From contig NC_058167.1 in the NCBI RefSeq assembly GCF_020080835.1, positions 2,666,659 to 2,730,658 on the forward strand: DNA of 64,000 nt, read 5' to 3'. Positions 10,646-23,047 of this stretch are shown here, piece by piece. A program made the translations under genes and the position numbers. The stretch comes from Cotesia glomerata (lineage: Eukaryota; Arthropoda; Insecta; Hymenoptera; Braconidae). The notes beneath the pieces were generated by a model, which was not told the DNA's origin, searched no databases, and saw only the letters and a program-made list of their open reading frames with translations. Positions within the stretch are counted from its first letter, which is position 1; every line of letters begins with the position of its first letter.

Positions 10646-13600
10646 TTACTCGTTGAAGCAAAAAGCTCTAAGTCTCATTGAGCGGGCCAAAAAAAGGTAA
10701 ATAAATTTAGCAGTCGAGACATTAAAATTATATAATAGGGTGGACAGCTGGTCGGTAGTGTCAATAGTGAGAATATTGGGAGCAAGTAGAGGGGTTATAA
10801 AGTGATCTCTGTACGGTTTATAAATGGGATATTTAAAAAATATATGTTCCAGGGTTTCTTTTTCATTCAGGTTACAGATGGTACATGGTATTTGGGGATT
10901 AATTGTATAATTAAATCTATTAAAACTAAGTTTGACATAGTGATGATTTGCCAGTCTAGTCTGTGCTAGGACTCTCGCTATGTATAACGGATTGTTTACA
11001 ATGTAGTTAGCAGTACTAGAGCCCAAAAATCTGGGGATCGATACTTGACAAGATGCTTTGGATCGTATAATGTCAAGGTCAGAGAGTCTGAGATGGGCTG
11101 AGTATAGTTTGGTGATTGACGGAATCTGACTTCTCCAGTAAGCACTAGTTAAGTTGCTCCAAATGGAAGTAGGAGCATTAAAAGAATTTAAAATGAGTCT
11201 GAGCTGAGTGACCCAGTTATAATTCGGATCGGAACTGGGGTTTTTTGACATCTGGAGTAGTCTGTAGAAGCAAATTTTGGGGATACGGTGGTCTCTCATA
11301 TCCAGAAGTTTACAAATCCATTTAAGCGCTGCTCTCAGTACTCTGACCTTAACATTTGACATAGCTAGTTCGTGTTTGAGCTCTGCACTGGGTGTACCGA
11401 GGGGAAGGAGGAGAAGCCTCTTGAAGAACTGTAGCTGGGATTGTTCAAGAATGTCGAGGTAGCGAAGACCCCAAATATGAGAGGCATACAGTTGGGTGGT
11501 GGCTACAATACTGTCATATATTCTGAGTGTGCCTCCCAAGACTCAGCGCGAATACTTGCCAGCGCAGAGATAGCAGCTCCAGAGGCTGTTCGAGCTCTCT
11601 GCGCCGCTACCCTAGCTGCTGTCAAGCCCAACGAAGAGCCCGTGAAGGGAACACCCAGGTACACATATTCCTCCGACCAGTCCACAGAGTTATCTCTATA
11701 AAGGAGGTTCGACCTTTCCCTCGGACCACCCCTTCTGAAATGGACACATTTAATTTTCTCTAAGTTAACAGAGAGGGAGTTGCTAGAACAGTAATCTCTA
11801 AGTACAGTAAGCTTTCTCTTTAAATCGAATGTCGTATTAGCAAGTAAAACCAAATCGTCAGCATATAGTAGCATACAGAGATCAGTGAGACTATTGCTTC
11901 GATTATTGGCAAGAAGCTTTCTCCAGAGGCTGCCGTGAGGCACGGAGTCGAAGGCTCTTTTGAAGTCTACAAAAAGACCGTACAGTCGGCCGCTCTTGTT
12001 AGACAGTTTCAGTTGTATAGCCGATAGAAGAGCAAAGATATTATCATCACAGCTTTTATTTGCGGTAAAACCCGCTTGTTCGTCCGGCAAGACCCCAGTA
12101 TGATCAATCCACTGTATCAACCTGTTTTTTAATGCTGAAGTAAAAATTTTGGTAATAACATTGACCATAGCAAGTCCTCGATAGTTATTCAGATCAGATC
12201 TGTCACCTTTTTTATGCAACATGAACATGGCAACACATGCCCAGTCATCAGGGACTTGCTCGGTGTCCAAGATTTTGTTAAATAGTGACTGAATATAGAG
12301 AAGCCAGTTGTTAGGCAGATTTTTGTAGAATTCAGTAGTGATTGAATCCATACCGGGGGCCTTGCCATCTTTGAGGGAGGAAATGCTCTTAGTTATCTCC
12401 TCAAATGTAAACTCGGCATCCAAAACCGGGTCAAGCATACCAAAGAATAAACAGTTATCCAAAAGTCTCGGGAGGTAGATGTCTTTGTAAAATTCATTCC
12501 AAGTTGCAAGAGGCAGAGGAGGTGGATGTGATTGTCTTCTGAAGTTGTTAAAAGTACGCCAAAACTGAATGCTGTTATTAGTGTCAGAGAAGCGCTGAAC
12601 GATTTGGAGCTTGTATGAAAAGGATTTGGATTTTAGGAGAGTCTTGTAAGATTTTTTGAGGTTCAGGTAATTTGATAAACTGGGTTGAGAAAAACCTGCC
12701 GCTTTAGTTGCTTTTAATGCTAGCTTCAGATGGTTCTTAATAGTAGCGCAGTCTCTGTCAAACCACGGTTTGTTTAATCTATTCTGGATGTTGGTGGGTT
12801 GTGTTTTTGACATACCAAGTGCTTTGGCAGTGGAGTAAATTGTTTCCGTAAGGTTTGAGCTGAGAAGGTCCGAGGAGTCAGTGTCAAAAGAAACTTCTAA
12901 GTGTCGAGACCATAACATGTCGTGGAGATATTTAGGCTGGAGATTTTGTTTCCAGAACAATTTGTCAGAGGGAATATAGCTATCAGAGGGGGGTTCTGCA
13001 TGAGGAACAAGACTGGGAAACACCAATGAGAGGAGGACAGGAAAATGATCGGAAGTTGTGGGAGTGGAGATGACTTGTATATCAGACATGTATGATATAC
13101 CGAGGAGGTTAGTCCAGATAAGATCAATTACGGATTTGCCTTGAGATGAACAGTAGGTATATTGTGCAGGCGAGTCCCCAGGTAATCTACCATTTAGCAG
13201 GATGAAGCCATTGGTTTCGCAAAAGTCAGTTATTAGAGAACCTCTGGGAGAGGAGATAGTGTCCAAGGAGGAGTGATAAGAGAGTAAGGAGCTACCGGAA
13301 ACAATGTCTTCGTGAACGGCACCTTGAACGCCAACTCGAGCGTTGAAGTCACCACCCAGGACAATTAGGTCATGCTGGTGGGTAGTTTGAACTTCACACA
13401 AGGTTGCTTGTAACATGTCTAGTATATAATGGAGCGTTAGTGTAGGGCTAATATAGACATTACATAGGATAAAGCTCCAATCGTCCGACGACACCCTAAA
13501 CAACCACCAAGGTGAAATATCAAGAGACTCGTAGTTAAATTTTTTATTTATACCGATTAAAATTCCTCCACTAGCTCTCCCAACATCATGCAACTTGGTA

Positions 13601-13758
13601 GCCTGAGAACAGAGTAAGTTAAAATTATTGAATTCATTGGAGAGAATAACTGGGGTGGTTGACCAGGTTTCGTTTAAACAAAAAATGTCAAACTTACTTA
13701 GAGAGTCCCAACTACTGACACTACGGATACCATGACAATTCCAAAATACTATCCTCAA
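10646..13758 (-). pseudogene. LINE ORF2: endonuclease / reverse transcriptase, frameshift and RT deletion
   Basis: The N-terminus is an APE-type endonuclease (IVFWNCHGI; CLNETW; VLGGDFNARVG; TYCSSQGKSVIDLIWTN; TSDHFPVLL). RT follows, with LHKKGDRSDLNNYRGLA, DEQAGFTANKSCDDNI, YGLFVDFKRAFDSV and MLLYADDLVLLAN. Only about 30 residues separate the FVDF and YADD blocks, where the palm block with the QG..LSP motif should lie, so roughly 60-70 residues are deleted in frame. The first codon is TTG, overlapping the ORF1 TGA; an ATG-to-TTG change is likely. A 1-nt frameshift near 11537 moves the C-terminal part (from RIYDSIVATTQLYASHIWG on) into another frame. That part ends with a CTICNLNEKETLEHI knuckle in which the last Cys is Tyr. 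Confidence 0.75.
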
Positions 13759-14883
13759 ATTGTGTTTTTTGGGGGATTATTGCGAGGAGGCTTTGTCGAA
13801 GTGTTGTGACGCATGGAGGGTCCGTTGGCTCCTGGTTGAGGTGGCGTTCCCGTGACTGAGGTGGTGAAGTCCATGGGTGATGGAGAAGAAGAGCGTGAGT
13901 CAAGTGATGCAAGACCACTGGCCGCTGCGCGCTGAAGTCTGGCCTCGTATTCAGCTCTGCACTTGTCCGGAGTCCGATCATGATCGATGTAAATCTTTTT
14001 TGGGCCTAAACTTTTCTTCTTTTTCATTATCTCAGCTTTGAGGGACTGAGACGTTATTTTGGCTTCGATCATGTTACCAGTTTTGCCGATCAAGGTGGCG
14101 TGTTCCACACTATTCACAACGTCAAAGTTATCGCGAAGAAAAGAGTCAACAAATGTACGAAGTCTGTGCCTAGGAATGTGGGCAGCATCAAGACCTTTAA
14201 TTATTATGATGGCTAGACGACGGTGCTTGTCAAATGTGTCAAGTCTTTTGTTTAACTTCTCCAGGTGATTCTTGATGAAGTTGTCGATCAAAGGCGAGGG
14301 TTAAGAGGCTGGCATATGAAGTTGAGAAGAATCGGGTGCGGAGTTATTTTGTAGTTTAGCTTCGAGGCTGGCGAGTCGATCGTCTATAGAAGTAAATTTG
14401 GAGTTGTAAGTTTTATCATTATTGGATATTATTGTCGATAAGCCCTGAAGAGCAGTCGTGTTATTCAATTTAATCTCAGTTATCTCGGTTCTGAGCTCTT
14501 CAATGATTGACAGTTTATCCTCAATTAATTGCTGGATTTTAGTAGAGAGAGCCTCCACTATTCCTTCCTGCAAACAGGAGAGGGTAGCAGGGTCAAGTGT
14601 TAATCTCTTTTTCAGAGGTTGGTTATCCTCACTATCAGAGAGTTCTTCGGCATCCCGATTTCTTTTCTTGATGTTATTGTTGAGCAATTCGACCGGCGAT
14701 CCAAGAACGTTGAGACTTAGTTTATTCCAAGACTCTGCTATTGTTTTACGACCCTTGTGTGTTGTCTGGGTTTGTGGTATAGTTTGGGATTGAGGCAGCA
14801 ACTGCTCTCTATCGCCATAAGAAGGTACTAACTTGGTAGCTGAGTCATTAGAGTGAGAGGTAATGTTGGAATTAGAGGATACC
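13755..14883 (-). pseudogene. LINE ORF1 protein (coiled coil + RRM), one internal stop
   Basis: The first ATG is at 14883. An early Lys/Glu-rich part contains KKRNRDAEELSDSED. A coiled coil follows (IEELRTEITEIKLNN; DDRLASLEAKLQN). Then comes an in-frame TAA at 14301-14303, after which the same frame continues as an L1-type RNA-binding domain (HRRLAIIIIKGLDAAHIPRH; ITSQSLKAEIMKKKK; KKIYIDHDRTPDK) and a Ser/Pro tail. This is the layout of L1-like ORF1 nucleic-acid chaperones that trimerise and bind LINE RNA. It lacks zinc knuckles. Its stop codon TGA (13757-13755) overlaps the first codon of ORF2, suggesting termination-reinitiation in the intact ancestor. Confidence 0.65.
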
Positions 14884-15464
14884 ATTATTAAGTATAGTAC
14901 GTAGATATAAATGACTAACGGAAAATTATCCAATTGTTTTCACAAAAATTACGAAATACACTCTTAAAAAACACACAAACAGTTATATCAGCAAAAACAG
15001 CTAGATTTATTTTCCAGAAATAATCAAGCAGATATTTTATAGGCACCACTAATCATCCAAAACAATAAACAAATCAGCAGAGTAAAATATACACGTCCAG
15101 CACTCAAGCGGCCATCTTGCCATCTATATATATATATAGGGGGGTTTTACCGTACTTCGGTGCTGTTTTTTTTTGCACCGAATAGTAACTTATTACCTCT
15201 ATCATTCGTAGGAAAGTCATAAGTTTAAGTATGTCACATTAGTTATTATGTAAAAGACTCTCAAGGCCTTTTTCAATAATTCCTGTATTTTGGAAATGCC
15301 GAAAAAACTATTATCTCTATAATTGAAGCAGATTTATCATTCACTGAACGACCCACACCTAAATTTAATTTATAAGTAAATTTCTGTAGACGTTGAGACG
15401 ATAATTATTATTAAAATAAAAGAAATCGCATGAACTTAGCAAAATATAATGCTTTTGTTTCTGA

Positions 15465-15760
15465 GAGATGTTTCGCTGAGTGATATTTCGCTGAGAGTTG
15501 TTTCGCTGAGACTTTTTTTTCTATTTTTCTGAGAGTTGTTTCGCTGAGATTTTTTTTTCCAAGAGTTTTTTCGCTGAGACTTTTTTCGATGAGAGTTGTT
15601 TCGCTGAGAGATTCAAAATATAGAGAAGTTTATATGTAATAAAATGTTTTCAGAGAGATTTTTAAATGAGGGATTCCTTAATGAGACTTGTTTTGGTTGT
15701 AGGAATTTATCCTGAAAGTTGTTTCACATAGAGATTTTTTCTGAGGCATTTTTAAATGTA
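15465..15760. repeat. Degenerate tandem array of TTTCGCTGAGAGTTG
   Basis: Six or more TTTCGCTGAG cores lie between 15465 and 15612, separated by GTTG or T-rich spacers, fading to looser copies by 15760. Unit length is irregular (about 17-35 bp). No reading frame runs through it. Confidence 0.6.
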
Positions 15761-15954
15761 GAGAAATTCTATGTAGATGCTCCGGACCCATCATAATTAA
15801 AAATAAGAGCTTAATAACTATGTGAGGACATACTTTTAACTAACATTTTTTTTTATTTAGTGACATAAATTAAATTAGCTCCGCTAGATTCATATTTTTG
15901 GAGTAATTATTTATAACATTTTATTTTCTTTTAATCTAAAATTTGATACAAATA

Positions 15955-16680
15955 AGAATTAAAATTATGTACATAATAGAAATTCGGAATTAAAATTATG
16001 TACGAAATGAAAATAATTGAATTAAAATTATGTACATAATAGACATTCGGAATTAAAATTATGTACATAATGGAAATTCATAATTAAAATTATGTACATA
16101 ATAGAAATTCATAATTAAAAATATGTACATAATGGAAATGATTGAATTAAAATTATGGACATAATAGACATTCGGAATTAAAATTATGTACATAATGAAA
16201 ATTCATAATTAAAATTATGTACATAATGGAAATGATTGAATTAAAATTATGTACATAATATACATTCGGGATTAAAATTATGTTCATAATATACATTCGG
16301 GATTAAAATTATGTACATAATAATAATTCAGAATTAAGGTTATGAACATAATGGAAATGTTTGAATTGAAACTATGTACATAATGGAAATATTTAAATTA
16401 AAATTATGTACATAATAGAAATTCGAAATTAAAATTATGTACATAATGGAAATTCATAATTAAAATTATGTACATAATGGAAATTCATAATTAAAATTAT
16501 GTACATAATGGAAATTCAGAATTAAAATTATGTACATAATACAAATTCAGAATTAAAATTATGTAAATAATGAAAATGTTTGAATTAAAATTAAGTACAT
16601 AATAAAAATGTTTGAATTAAAATTATGTGCATAATAAAAATTCAGAATCATAATCATGTACATAATGAAAATTCAGAATT
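15955..16680. repeat. 31-bp minisatellite with palindromic core ATTATGTACATAAT
   Basis: About 23 head-to-tail units of roughly 31 bp follow the pattern AATTAAAATTATGTACATAA, then TGGAAATTCA or TAGACATTCGG. The 14-nt core ATTATGTACATAAT is a perfect palindrome conserved in most units, while the link between cores varies (GAAATTCAT, GACATTCGG, GAAATGATTG). Variants recur in patches, as expected from unequal exchange. Confidence 0.9.
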
Positions 16681-16737
16681 AAAAAAGATCATTTAGTTGC
16701 CGAAATGTAAGTAGATTTCTCGAATAAAAAAATTAGG

Positions 16738-17545
16738 GAAACGGTTGACCCTAAAGGTCATTTCTGCAACTTCCCGATAATTCCATACCTGAGCGCTTAA
16801 AATTGCACTTATGACGTTTTTGAGCTCTTCAAACTCAAAATTATAATTTATATGCTATTTTGAGCTCTCCGAGCTCTTAGAATTAGCAGTTCTATGCTTT
16901 TCAGCTCTTCAAGCTCAAAAGCCTGATAAAAGTTTCATTAAACACTTCTCAAAATTTTCAAACTGCAATTACTTCTAAATAAATAAACCGATTTTCACGC
17001 GGTTGGCAGCATTCGACGCAGTTTAGCGAATCCTATGATTTACTTTAAAACACAAATTGATCAGATAAAAAATTTTGGAGAAATTAAAAAAATTCACTTT
17101 TTTCGAATTTGTTCGACAACGATAAACTCACGAATCAATTAACCGATTTCGACGTTCTTAGATAAGATCGACGTGGTTTTTCGAGCTCGTATAGTTATAT
17201 TATTACATTATAAACGATCTGAAAAGAAATGTCGATATCTCACGAACGAATCAATCGATTTTGACCGGACTAGTGGTGATCGACGTAGTTTTTCAAGATT
17301 AAAGGCTGAATCGTTTGTGGAATTGATTAGTAAAGCCGTTTAAAAGTTATTCCAAAAAAACCACTTTTGAAAAAATTTTTTTTTGTTGTTTTTTTGAGAT
17401 TTCTCAAAATCTACCGGTCCGAATCGATCAAAATCATAATGAAAACCTAAAAGTTTGGTCAAGCCCTTCTGAACGGCAGCAACCGCGATTGAATCGGTCA
17501 AGCCATTCAAAAGTTATGACAGGGTTACATACATACCAGGGAGAG
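16738..17545 (-). repeat. Copy of the AACTTCCCGCTAA repeat family, lacking its left end
   Basis: Begins with the reverse right end (AAACGGTTGACCCTAAAGG, CAACTTCCCG), then the GAGCTC-rich block, the TTGGCAGCATTCGACG block and the CGATCAAAATC blocks. It stops at a short TACATACATACC remnant where sister copies have a long (CA/GT)n tract and the terminal hairpin. Confidence 0.75.
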
Positions 17546-18186
17546 GGAGTAAGAGTTTTACTCGTTTTAAGCTATACTTCTCGAGCGAGCAGTTCTGAAC
17601 GCACAGATACTATACTCACTCATGAGATATTTGTCCGTCTAACTAGCGTGCTCCTACTCCGAGTAAGAGCGAACAGCAGTCTTGTTAAGATACTCTTTTT
17701 AGGATACTCGTTTGAGGCGCTCAGTCAACGAGGTGAGTGGTAGTGAAAATTCGTCAGCCGCTCCCAAAACGAGTGATAGGGACCAAGACTCCGAGCCGAA
17801 TACTCCTCCCACCCTTACTTTTTTCACGATTCATTTCACATAAATTTCGACTGTTAAGTGTTGAATATTAGCGCCCTCTGAAGAAGGTAAATAAAAATGT
17901 AAGCGATAAGTTTTCTAGTGTAGGCGGAAAAATTTTTCTAAATAAAATAAAATTCGAAAAAAAATACGAAAAATTTTTTTGAACATTTTTTTTCCACAAC
18001 TATTTTGAAAAATAAAGAAAGTAAAAAAAAAAAGTTCTTTTTCGGTCCATTTTTTAACAATGGACAGGCGTTTAAAACAACACATTTGATGAATTTTCGC
18101 CTTTTCAAAATTTTCTACTTTTTGATTCGCTAAATTTATTTCTTCATGGTTTCGAGAAATGACCGAAGAACAACTTTTTTTTTTTT
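17546..18186. other. Spacer, no recognised feature
   Basis: The first 300 bp are more GC-balanced, the rest is AT-rich. A chance 84-codon frame at 17489-17743 has no domain features. Confidence 0.4.
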
Positions 18187-18343
18187 AACTTCCCGCTAAG
18201 AAAATCGAAGATTTTTAAAAATCGGGAAGTTATTGTTTTCACCCCGATTTGCAAAAATCGAGTTTTCATCAGATCTCGACGTTTGAAGGTCACAGGAAGC
18301 TTTTCTGACCATCCCCGCGAGGTTGTCACGGTGTCTGTATGTA

Positions 18344-18345
<2 letters not shown>

Positions 18346-18419
<74 letters not shown>
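18346..18419. repeat. (GT)n microsatellite, left part
   Basis: A pure GT run after TGTATGTATGT. It is one half of a tract that continues at 22949 after the Copia element. Confidence 0.95.
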
Positions 18420-18423
<4 letters not shown>

Positions 18424-18607
18424 GAAGTCAATGACTCATTGTCGTATTACTCTATAGTTCTAATATACAGTATCACATATAGTTTCTATTAAATATACTT
18501 ATTTTCTATTTTCCTAGTTAGTTATGTACAATAAACCGATTCATTCGGACGTGTCATTATAACTCTGCGTAAGGTTTATTATCACCAGTTATCCTGAATT
18601 CCTAACA
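18420..18607 (+). repeat. Copia 5' LTR
   Basis: Starts TGTTGAAGTC and ends TTCCTAACA (TG...CA). An AATAAA-like signal occurs as ACAATAAACC near 18528. Confidence 0.95.
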
Positions 18608-18621
18608 GGTTATGGGCCCAG
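18608..18621 (+). other. Copia primer binding site (internal tRNA-iMet type)
   Basis: GGTTATGGGCCCAG abuts the LTR. It is the same sequence that Drosophila copia uses to prime from a cleaved initiator tRNA-Met fragment. Confidence 0.85.
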
Positions 18622-18751
18622 GAACCTGGTTTGGGTCATGAGGTAGACAAGTAAAAGTTCGTAAAGTAAAATAAAGTTCGTAAAGAAAAGTGAAGTTAGC
18701 GAAGTAAAATTAAGTTAATTAAGTAAAGTTTTTTTTTGACCAGTGTTAAAA

Positions 18752-21700
18752 ATGGCTGAAAGCAGCACGACGGCTTTTGGCATAAGTAAATTAAATAACA
18801 ACAATTATCAAGTTTGGAAATTCAAGGTCGAGCGATTATTGAAACGGGAAGGAACATGGCGAGCGATTTCAAAAGCTAGGCCTACTGCAAACAAAACTGA
18901 AATCGACGCTTGGGATACAAACAACGATAAAGCTTTGGGAACAATTTGTCTTCTCGTTGAAGATGCCCAAATCTCTCATATCAGAGACAAGGCCACGGCA
19001 AAAGGTGCGTGGGACGCTCTAAAAAGCTACCATGAAAAGGCCAGTGGGATTAATAAGTTTACCCTGATTGTTGAGCTTTTACAACTGAGATGCCAAGAGG
19101 ATGATGACCTTGAAAATCATATTGCTAAAGCTTAGGAATTAATAGATAATTTGGCATCACTCGGAAATAAAAGTGCTGTAGAGTTTGGCCCATGGATTCT
19201 TTTACACAGTATGCCGGCGTCTTACCACACCCTCATTTCAGTAATAGCTTGTAAATCTGAAGATGAGCTCACTATGGATGTAGTGAAAGCCACACTAATC
19301 AGTGAGTATAAAAGACGAAAATGTTTATCAAATACTGAAGATTTTAATACCGCATTAAAAGTAATTACAAATAAAAGAAACAACAACAACAACACATGCA
19401 TTGAATGTTTCTTCTGTCATGAATACGGGCATGCAAAGCAAGAATGTCCTAAGTATCTTGACTGGAAAATGAAGTTAAAAAGGAAACAAAAAGAAGAAAA
19501 GAAGAGAGAGAAAGCCAGAGCGGTGTTACAAGACAGTTCAGACAGTGAAAATGACGTTCTTAGCAGTACGGAAACAGTTCTTGATCAAGCTTACATTGCA
19601 ACTAAAAAACACACCAAAACAAGTTGGTTCCTGGATTCTGCAGCAAGTAGCCATATAACTAATGATCTAAATTTTTTCGACGCTATCGACAGATCATACT
19701 CATCTAGTGTACGTGTAGCAAACGGCAATTCCTGCAAAGTTTATGGCATAGGAAAAGGAAAAATTAAATGCCTCACAAACGTAGGAGAATGCAATACACT
19801 AACACGATGTAATGTATTATACATACCGGACTTCGATTGTAATCTAATCTCTATCGGCGCGCTTGACAAATTAGGATTTATAGTACAAATCAAAAATAAT
19901 CGCATGTTAATTTTTAACAACAACAATGCAGAAGTAGCAATTAGTGATAGTTTAGGCCAAGTTTATAAATTACGGACACCTGAATTTGCATTTGCTGTTA
20001 CTTCACATCACTCTGAAAATTGTATTCACCATTGGCACTCTCGATTCGGCCATCGAGACCCAAAAATAATCTCAAAAATGTTTAATAGCAATTCCGTAAA
20101 CGGTTTAAAAATTGAAAACTGTCCAGTCAAAGAGGTCTGCGAGTCCTGTATCAAGGGGAAGCTGACCAGAAAACCTTTTCCAAAGCAATCAGCAACGAGC
20201 ACCATTCAACCGTTAGAACTTTTTCACACTGATCTATGTGGGCCGATGCCAACCGAAACTCCAGGGGGAAGAAGGTATTTAATGACTTTAATAGATGATT
20301 ACAGCCATTATACATATATATTCTTGTTGAGGCAAAAATCCCAAGTAACTCAAGTACTAAAAGATTTTATACAATTCTGTCTCACTCAATTTAACAGCAA
20401 ACCAAAGGCATTTAGATCCGACCTTGGTGGAGAATATGTCAACTCCGATTTAAAAAATTATCTCCAGCAAAATGGAATTGAAATTCAACATACCATGCTG
20501 TACACACCTGAGCAAAATGGCACAGCTGAGCGCAAAAATCGATACATCGTAGAAGCTATTAGAACAATGCTAATTGATGCACGATTACCAAACAAATATT
20601 GGGGAGAAGCGGCAGCCACTGCAGTATATTTACAAAATCGCACGTTAACAGGACAGAAACTCATAACACCGTATGAATTATTTTTTCGGAAGAAGCCTGA
20701 CGTACAACACCTCAAGGAATTTGGCTGCCGAGCTTTGGTACACATTCCAAAGAAATTAAGAAATAAACTAAACACTAAAGCTAAAGACTGTATTTTTATA
20801 GGTTATCCTCAGAATCAAAAAGGCTATAGGCTACTGGAGAAATCATCGGGCAAAATTATCATCAGTCGAGATGTTAAATTTATTGAAAATTCCCGTACTG
20901 AAGAAAAGGATGTATTTGAGACTGAATTTTGTTTAGAACATAAAACATCGACATCGACACCGACATCAGAGAAGCTAGTAGAAATTGTATACATCCCCAC
21001 TGATATTCTGGATGAACATTCATTTAACAAAGTACCGTGCCAGTTAGGGGAAGCTCGAGAAGAACCAACTCCAGATGATGCCGAAAATGTACCTTTGATA
21101 CAACGACTACCTGTTCCAATGAACCAAACCCAAGATCCACTGATAGACCCTGATGATAACCCTGCACCAATGGAAGATATTTACGATGACAAAGAACCAA
21201 AGTCAGTTGAAGAAGCTCTGAGTGGGCCCTACGCTGAGCAATGTAATAAAGCAATGGCTGAGGAACTCGAATCATTAGAGCGAAATGAAACCTGGGACCT
21301 TGAACCAATACCGAGAAATAAAACAGCAATTGGTTGCAAATGGGTTTTTAAAATTAAAACAACCGCAGATGATACTATAGATAGATTCAAAGCCAGGCTG
21401 GTTGCCCAAGGTTTTTCACAAAAATTTGGTGTCGATTATTGCGAAGTTTTTGCTCCAGTTGCCAAATCCACCTTCATTCGAGCTGTATTATCTATTGCAG
21501 GAAAACGAAAATATTACGTCAAACATTTAGATGTTAAAACTGCTTCCCTTAACGGAAAAATTAAGGAAGTAATATATATGAAACAACCACCTGGATTCGT
21601 GATAAAGGGATTCGAAGAATTTGGATGCAGACTGTACAAAAGCATTTATGGACTAAAGCAGTCGGCCAAGGCCTGGTATGACGAGCTAGACCAAGTCCTA

Positions 21701-22744
21701 ACAGGGTATGGTTTTGAACGTTGCGATAATGATCCTTGTCTGTACAAACACGGAAACAATACTTTATCCTACCTTCTTGTGCATGTTGATGACATCTTAA
21801 TCGCGTCCGCCTCAGAAGAAAGGATGGAAAAAATCATAGTTGTACTAAACCAAAAATTCAGCATCACTGATCTTGGCCAAATAAAATGCTACCTCGGTGT
21901 GGAAGTTATAAGAAACAAATCTGGCGAATTTTTCTTATCACAACAAAATTACATCGACAAGGTATTGAATCAAACCCAACTTGAGGATGCAAAACCATCT
22001 GAATACCCGATGGACACCAAGTACGAAAAAAATCGTACTGATTCCCCTGAAATAAAAAACGATTACTACGGTAAGCTTATCGGGAAATTACTGTACATCT
22101 CAATCAATTCGAGGCCAGATATTAGCGCAGCAGTATCCATACTAGCTCAGCATATTCGAGGCACCCGACAGATCGACTGGCATGAGCTCCAAAGAGTCTG
22201 CAGGTACCTGAAAGCTACTAGAGACTACAAGCTTCGTCTTTGTTCCAACTCCAGCGATGATGAAGCACTCATTGGTTTTGCAGATGCGAATTGGGCTGAA
22301 GATAGGAGTTCGAGAAAATCGAACACTGGATACCTATTTAAGCTGTTCGGCGGCACTATAAGTTGGACAAGCAAGAAGCAGACCTGTGTTTCTATATCAT
22401 CCACAGAAGCAGAGATTGTTGCATTGTCCGAAGCCGCCAGAGAATGCGTATTAATCCGAAAACTACTCGAGTTCCTCAATCAACCACAGAAATCTCCAAC
22501 AACAATCTTTGAAGACAATCAAGGATGCATAAGCAATATCCGTTCTCCCGGCCAAAGCTCTCGCAGTAAGCACATCGATACACAATACTTTTATACTCGA
22601 GATCTAGAGACAAAAGGTATCTTGAATTTAACCTACTGCCCAACAGAATCTAACCAAGCCGACTTATTAACCAAACCATTGGGACCACAACGAACATCAA
22701 TCATAGCCAAGATGATTGGACTTGTAACAGATCTCCAAGAGTAA
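18752..22744 (+). pseudogene. Copia gag-pol polyprotein, single in-frame TAG
   Basis: The ATG at 18752 (AAAAATGG context) opens a frame that runs to 22744 except for one TAG at 19133-19135 in gag. Domains in order: gag (KLNNNNYQVWKFKVERLL; WDALKSYHE), CCHC knuckle CFFCHEYGHAKQEC (about 19410), protease WFLDSAASSHI (active site DSA, where many relatives have DSG), GAG-pre-integrase HHWHSRFGH, integrase core (HTDLCG, RSDLGGEY, NGTAERKNR supply D, D, E), RT (KWVFKIK; HLDVKTASLNG; active site HVDDI), and RNase H (FADANWAEDRSS; SISSTEAEIVALSEA). The length, about 1,330 codons, is normal for Copia. The TAG could arise by one change from CAG or AAG; read-through cannot be excluded. The intact pol suggests recent activity. 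Confidence 0.9.
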
Positions 22745-22760
22745 CGTCATTGAGGGGAAG

Positions 22761-22946
22761 TGTTGAAGTCAATGACTTATTGTCGTATTACTCTATAGTT
22801 CTAATATACAGTATCACATATAGTTTCTATTGAATATACTTATTTTATATTTTCCTAGTTAGTTATGTACAATAAACAGATTCATTCGGACGTGTCATTA
22901 TAACTCTGCGTAAGGTTTATTATCACCAGTTATCCTGAATTCCTAA

Positions 22947-22948
<2 letters not shown>
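22761..22948 (+). repeat. Copia 3' LTR
   Basis: 188 bp with the same ends as the 5' LTR; substitutions are limited to four positions. Preceded by the purine-rich GAGGGGAAG. Confidence 0.95.
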
Positions 22949-23045
<97 letters not shown>

Positions 23046-23047
23046 TG
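22949..23047. repeat. (GT)n microsatellite, right part
   Basis: Continuation of the tract broken at 18419. It ends GTGTATGTGTGTG. Confidence 0.95.

Larger units (their letters stand above)
10592..15123 (-). mobile_element. LINE (non-LTR retrotransposon) with L1-like ORF1
   Basis: On the minus strand the element runs from a 5' end near 15123 to a 25-nt poly(A) tail (T run 10592-10616). Order: 5' UTR, ORF1 (coiled coil plus RRM), ORF2 (endonuclease, RT, C-terminal Cys/His knuckle), a very short 3' UTR, poly(A). It therefore looks nearly full length. It carries one stop in ORF1, one frameshift and one RT deletion in ORF2, so it is inactive. A short (TA)n tract lies at the 5' boundary. I did not find a convincing target duplication. 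The clade is uncertain; an L1-like ORF1 and a C-terminal CCHC occur together in several insect LINE lineages. Confidence 0.8.
18420..22948 (+). mobile_element. Nearly intact Copia LTR retrotransposon
   Basis: Complete structure: 188-bp LTRs at 18420-18607 and 22761-22948, a copia-type primer site, one gag-pol frame, and a purine tract (GAGGGGAAG) before the 3' LTR. The LTRs differ at only 4 of 188 positions, so the insertion is fairly recent. It sits inside a (GT)n tract; GTGTG on both sides fits a 5-bp target duplication but cannot be distinguished from the microsatellite. One in-frame TAG in gag is the only visible lesion. Confidence 0.95.

Noticed and set aside
15150..15185. Hairpin TTCGGTGC...GCACCGAA as a terminator
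   Set aside because: A hairpin plus T run is not a terminator in a eukaryote; no gene ends there. It may be an element end but no partner was found.
15955..16680. CRISPR-like array
   Set aside because: Units are contiguous with drifting linkers, not constant repeats with unique spacers, and the genome is eukaryotic.
18144..18492. Frames with long Thr-His or Val-Cys runs
   Set aside because: They are translations of the (GT)n tract.
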